Shown in pieces: positions 61,373 through 64,000 of a DNA stretch of 64,000 nt. Position numbers and translations under genes: made by a program. Below the pieces are notes generated by a model. It saw only the letters and a list, made by a program, of their open reading frames with translations. It searched no databases and was not told the origin of the DNA. The DNA is taken from positions 148,391 to 212,390 of the forward strand of contig DLHF01000026.1 of the NCBI GenBank assembly GCA_002483085.1. The letters run 5' to 3'. The DNA comes from Ignavibacteria bacterium UBA7675. Its GTDB lineage: Bacteria > Bacteroidota > Ignavibacteria > Kapaibacteriales > UB7675. The first letter of the stretch is position 1. Each line of letters opens with the position of its first letter.

Positions 61373-64000
61373 ATGACTACCAGTACTACATCGCGTTCAG
61401 CGGCAAGGAAGCTACGCCGCATCCGCCAGCTTATTCTTCAGGCATGCTGCTTTGTGGGAATTACTTCAGGCGCAATGGCGCAGACAGCCTTTGGCGTAAA
61501 TGCTTTGCCGGCTATGGTGCCGACCAACTCGGCATTTGGTGAAGAGGCATTATTCTCGGATATATTCGGGCGATTTAACGCATCTGTTGGGGAATTCTCC
61601 ATGCGCTCGAATGTAAGCGGGAGCTACAACTCCGCGCTCGGCTTTGAAGCACTGTACGCCAGCGACGGAAGTTACAACTGTGCAGTTGGCGCGCAGGCTT
61701 TGTACAACAACTCGGGAGATTACAACAATGCAGTAGGGCACATAGCGCTGTACAACAACGCAGGCTTTGGCAATAATGCAGTAGGCTATGCAGCATTGAA
61801 CGGCAACACAACAGGTAATGAGAACAACGCTTTTGGCGTGAAAGCTCTTGCCAACAACCAGACAGGTAACAGCAACGCGGCGTTTGGCACCTATGCTTTG
61901 GGCTCTAATTCCTCGGGAAATTTCAACTCGGCATTTGGCTCCAACGCGCTCGCTAGCAACCAAACAGACTACAACAGCGCTTTTGGTGCCGACGCGCTTT
62001 CTAACAACTCCACAGGCTCTGGCAACAACGCTTTTGGCTACGCGGCACTGACCAACAACTCCACAGGCTCTGGCAACAACGCAGTTGGACACAAATCCCT
62101 AGCTTCCAACTCCACAGGCTCCAGCAACAACGCAGTTGGCGACGGCGCCCTGAGCTCCAACTCCACAGGCAACAGCAACAACGCAATGGGCGCTTCGGCA
62201 CTTACAAACAACACAACTGGAAGCAGCAACAATGCTATCGGAACAAAAGCGCTGGCAAGCAACTCCACAGGCGGCGGAAATAACGCCGTCGGTGCTGGTG
62301 CGCTGTCGTCTAATACCTCGGGCTCCGGCAACAACGCAGTAGGTTCCTCTGCCCTGACATCGAATACAACGGGCGGCGGAAACAATGCAATGGGGAGCAA
62401 AGCTCTTGCCTCCAATACAACGGGCGGCAGCAACAATGCGATGGGGAGCGGTGCACTGTCAAACAACTCCACAGGCTCCGACAACAACGCTATAGGTGCC
62501 TCGGCACTGGGTAACAACTCAACGGGCACCAGTAATAGCGCTATGGGAACAAAAGCGCTGGGCTCCAACACAATAGGTTCGGGCAACAATGCCGTCGGTG
62601 CCGGTGCCCTCTCGTCGAACACATCAGGCTCCGACAACAACGCAGTGGGCGCTTCGGCGCTGGCTTCCAACTCCACAGGCGGTGGAAACAATGCGATGGG
62701 TGGCAAAGCACTGGCTTCCAATACAACTGGCTCCGGCAATAATGCTGTAGGTAGCGGTGCACTGGCAAACAACTCCACAGGCTCCGACAACAACGCGGTG
62801 GGCGCTGGTGCGCTGGCAAGCAATACGATTGGCGGCAGCAATAGCGCTATGGGAACAAAAGCATTAGGGTCCAACTCGACGGGTTTTAGCAATAATGCCA
62901 TTGGCGCCGGTGCCCTCTCGTCGAACAGCTCGGGCTCGGGCAATAACGCATTAGGCGCTGCGGCTCTGACCTCCAATACAACAGGCGGTGGGAATAATGC
63001 CATCGGGAGCAAATCGCTTGCATCCAATACAACCGGCACAGGCAATAATGCCCTCGGTAGTGGTGCTCTGGCGTCCAACCAGACAGGTGATAACAACAAT
63101 GCTGTAGGCGAAAGCGCTTTGAGCAGTAACACAACCGGCGGCAACAACAATGCAATGGGCGACGGCGCTCTCGGCAATAACACAACCGGCGGTGCCAATA
63201 GCGCTATGGGCAGTGGCGCTCTCGGCTCCAACAGCACAGGATCGAGCAATGTCGCAATTGGCCCCGCTGCGATGAACAACAACTCTACAGGTAGCTACAA
63301 CTGTGCCGTTGGCCATAAAACAATGGCGTCCAACTCTACGGGCGACTACAACGCAGCCTTCGGTACTGGTGCGCTCTCTGGCAATAGCACGGGAATCTAC
63401 AATGCAGCCTTCGGTACCGGCGCATTATCAAGCAACCAAACAAGCTATAACAGCGCGTTTGGCACCGATGCATTAGCTGCAAATACAACAGGTAGTAGCA
63501 ACAACGCCTTTGGCTATGCCGCGCTCAATGGCAACTCGACTGGCTCGGCCAATAACGCGTTCGGCTCTAAAGCGCTGGGCTCCAACTCGACTGGTTCGGC
63601 CAACGCCGCTTTTGGCGATGGTACCATGGGTAGCAATAGCACAGGAAGCCGCAACGCTGCCTTTGGTTCCGCTGCGATGAATGCGAACTCCTCGGGTGGC
63701 TCTAACACAGCATTTGGCTTCAGAACACTCAGCTCCAATTCCACAGGTAGCAGCAATGCGGCTTTTGGCGCTGCGGCTCTGGCGTCGAATACAACGGGCA
63801 ATTTCTTAGGTGCTTTTGGCACAAGTGCTCTGGCGTCCAACTCCACTGGTACTGGCAACAACGCGTTTGGCTACGCATCGCTCAATCCCAATACCTCCGG
63901 TAGCAGCAACACCGGCATGGGCTACAGAGCCCTCGGCTCCAACTCTACAGGGTCGTTCAACACAGCACATGGCTATGATGCGTTGTTCAACAACGCAACA
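61373..64000 (+). CDS. Surface fibre protein 4 (3'-truncated by window edge), beta-roll repeats
   Basis: The frame is open from ATG 61373 (GGAGG 7 nt upstream) to the window end, 876 codons with no stop, so the S74 and T9SS parts, if present, lie outside. The signal peptide is RRIRQLILQACCFVGITSGAMAQ. The first eight or so units match fibre protein 1 closely (SMRSNVSGSYNSALGFEALY, YNCAVGAQALYNN). More than 45 units are visible. A central block (about 62240-63160) uses NNAVG/NNAMG/NNAIG cores instead of NNAFG and is built from three 306-bp super-repeats. The last units return to NNAFG. Confidence 0.88.
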   Translation, partial: MTTSTTSRSAARKLRRIRQLILQACCFVGITSGAMAQTAFGVNALPAMVPTNSAFGEEALFSDIFGRFNASVGEFSMRSNVSGSYNSALGFEALYASDGSYNCAVGAQALYNNSGDYNNAVGHIALYNNAGFGNNAVGYAALNGNTTGNENNAFGVKALANNQTGNSNAAFGTYALGSNSSGNFNSAFGSNALASNQTDYNSAFGADALSNNSTGSGNNAFGYAALTNNSTGSGNNAVGHKSLASNSTGSSNNAVGDGALSSNSTGNSNNAMGASALTNNTTGSSNNAIGTKALASNSTGGGNNAVGAGALSSNTSGSGNNAVGSSALTSNTTGGGNNAMGSKALASNTTGGSNNAMGSGALSNNSTGSDNNAIGASALGNNSTGTSNSAMGTKALGSNTIGSGNNAVGAGALSSNTSGSDNNAVGASALASNSTGGGNNAMGGKALASNTTGSGNNAVGSGALANNSTGSDNNAVGAGALASNTIGGSNSAMGTKALGSNSTGFSNNAIGAGALSSNSSGSGNNALGAAALTSNTTGGGNNAIGSKSLASNTTGTGNNALGSGALASNQTGDNNNAVGESALSSNTTGGNNNAMGDGALGNNTTGGANSAMGSGALGSNSTGSSNVAIGPAAMNNNSTGSYNCAVGHKTMASNSTGDYNAAFGTGALSGNSTGIYNAAFGTGALSSNQTSYNSAFGTDALAANTTGSSNNAFGYAALNGNSTGSANNAFGSKALGSNSTGSANAAFGDGTMGSNSTGSRNAAFGSAAMNANSSGGSNTAFGFRTLSSNSTGSSNAAFGAAALASNTTGNFLGAFGTSALASNSTGTGNNAFGYASLNPNTSGSSNTGMGYRALGSNSTGSFNTAHGYDALFNNAT
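62241..63158 (+). repeat. Higher-order tandem repeat, 3 x 306 bp (6 x 51 bp each)
   Basis: The landmark GAACAAAAGC recurs at 62241, 62547 and 62853, exactly 306 bp apart. Each block encodes six 17-residue units in the same order (TKAL, AGALSSN, SAL or AAL, KAL/KSL, SGAL, ASAL/AGAL/ESAL). Confidence 0.88.

Noticed and set aside
62038..63282. 414-codon open frame on the minus strand
   Set aside because: It is antisense to the amplified block of fibre gene 4; same artefact of repeat regularity.
51975..64000. Prophage tail-fibre module
   Set aside because: S74 domains are phage-like, but no capsid, terminase, portal, baseplate, integrase or lysis gene is present. The genes carry signal peptides and T9SS tails, and each has its own terminator.
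61373..64000. CRISPR array
   Set aside because: The 51-bp periodicity is coding, without interruption, with no constant repeat and unique spacer pattern; no cas genes.

Overview
The window (about 52% GC by eye, standard code) comes from a Bacteroidota/Chlorobiota-type bacterium. The best guess is a Kapabacteria/Ignavibacteria-like lineage, inferred only from gene content. The reasons are: at least six proteins end in a type IX secretion (T9SS) type-A sorting domain; seven promoters fit the Bacteroidota-style TAnnTTTG -7 box; and there are DUF1573, DUF6438 and TPR-histidine-kinase genes. Unlike typical Bacteroidetes, many genes also have a clear AGGAG Shine-Dalgarno. No rRNA, CRISPR array, insertion sequence or prophage module was seen.

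Layout. 1-6.3 kb: 3' part of an AtuA/DUF1446 gene, a DUF2279 protein, a GT2 glycosyltransferase, and a NarL-type response regulator converging on a soluble TPR histidine kinase. 7-11.4 kb: a stand-alone receiver with its whole phospho-pocket lost, then a probable operon of an ECF sigma factor, a membrane anti-sigma-like protein carrying a T9SS tail, a periplasmic coiled-coil protein and a DUF1573 protein. 11.6-28.6 kb: three poorly known proteins, two very large subtilases (one fused to a VWA domain and lacking a signal peptide, one secreted by T9SS), a DUF6438 protein and RecQ. 28.8-34.8 kb: lpdA-lipB, tRNA-Gly, two membrane/exported proteins, a biotin carrier protein and a T9SS BNR propeller. 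35-41.5 kb, minus strand: a def / HAD / GroES-like / quinone reductase / MscS run, then recG. 41.5-51.4 kb, minus strand: two paralogous secreted beta-propellers flanking a small outer-membrane barrel, an EnvC-like LytM protein, murA and an exported MsrA.

51.7-64 kb holds the most unusual locus: four tandem paralogues. Each has the order signal peptide, many 16-17-residue YadA-head-like NxAFG beta-roll repeats, Peptidase S74 intramolecular chaperone, coiled coil, T9SS sorting domain (the fourth runs off the window). Each is preceded by two or three ATCAG boxes at exactly 23-bp spacing, and each complete copy is followed by the same kind of terminator. The fourth copy also carries a 306-bp higher-order repeat, evidence of recent internal expansion. 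The locus looks like a coordinately controlled, length-variable family of trimeric surface fibres exported by T9SS.

A second theme is a family of dispersed intergenic repeats (called modules A, B and C here). They sit just downstream of gene 3' ends at about ten places.
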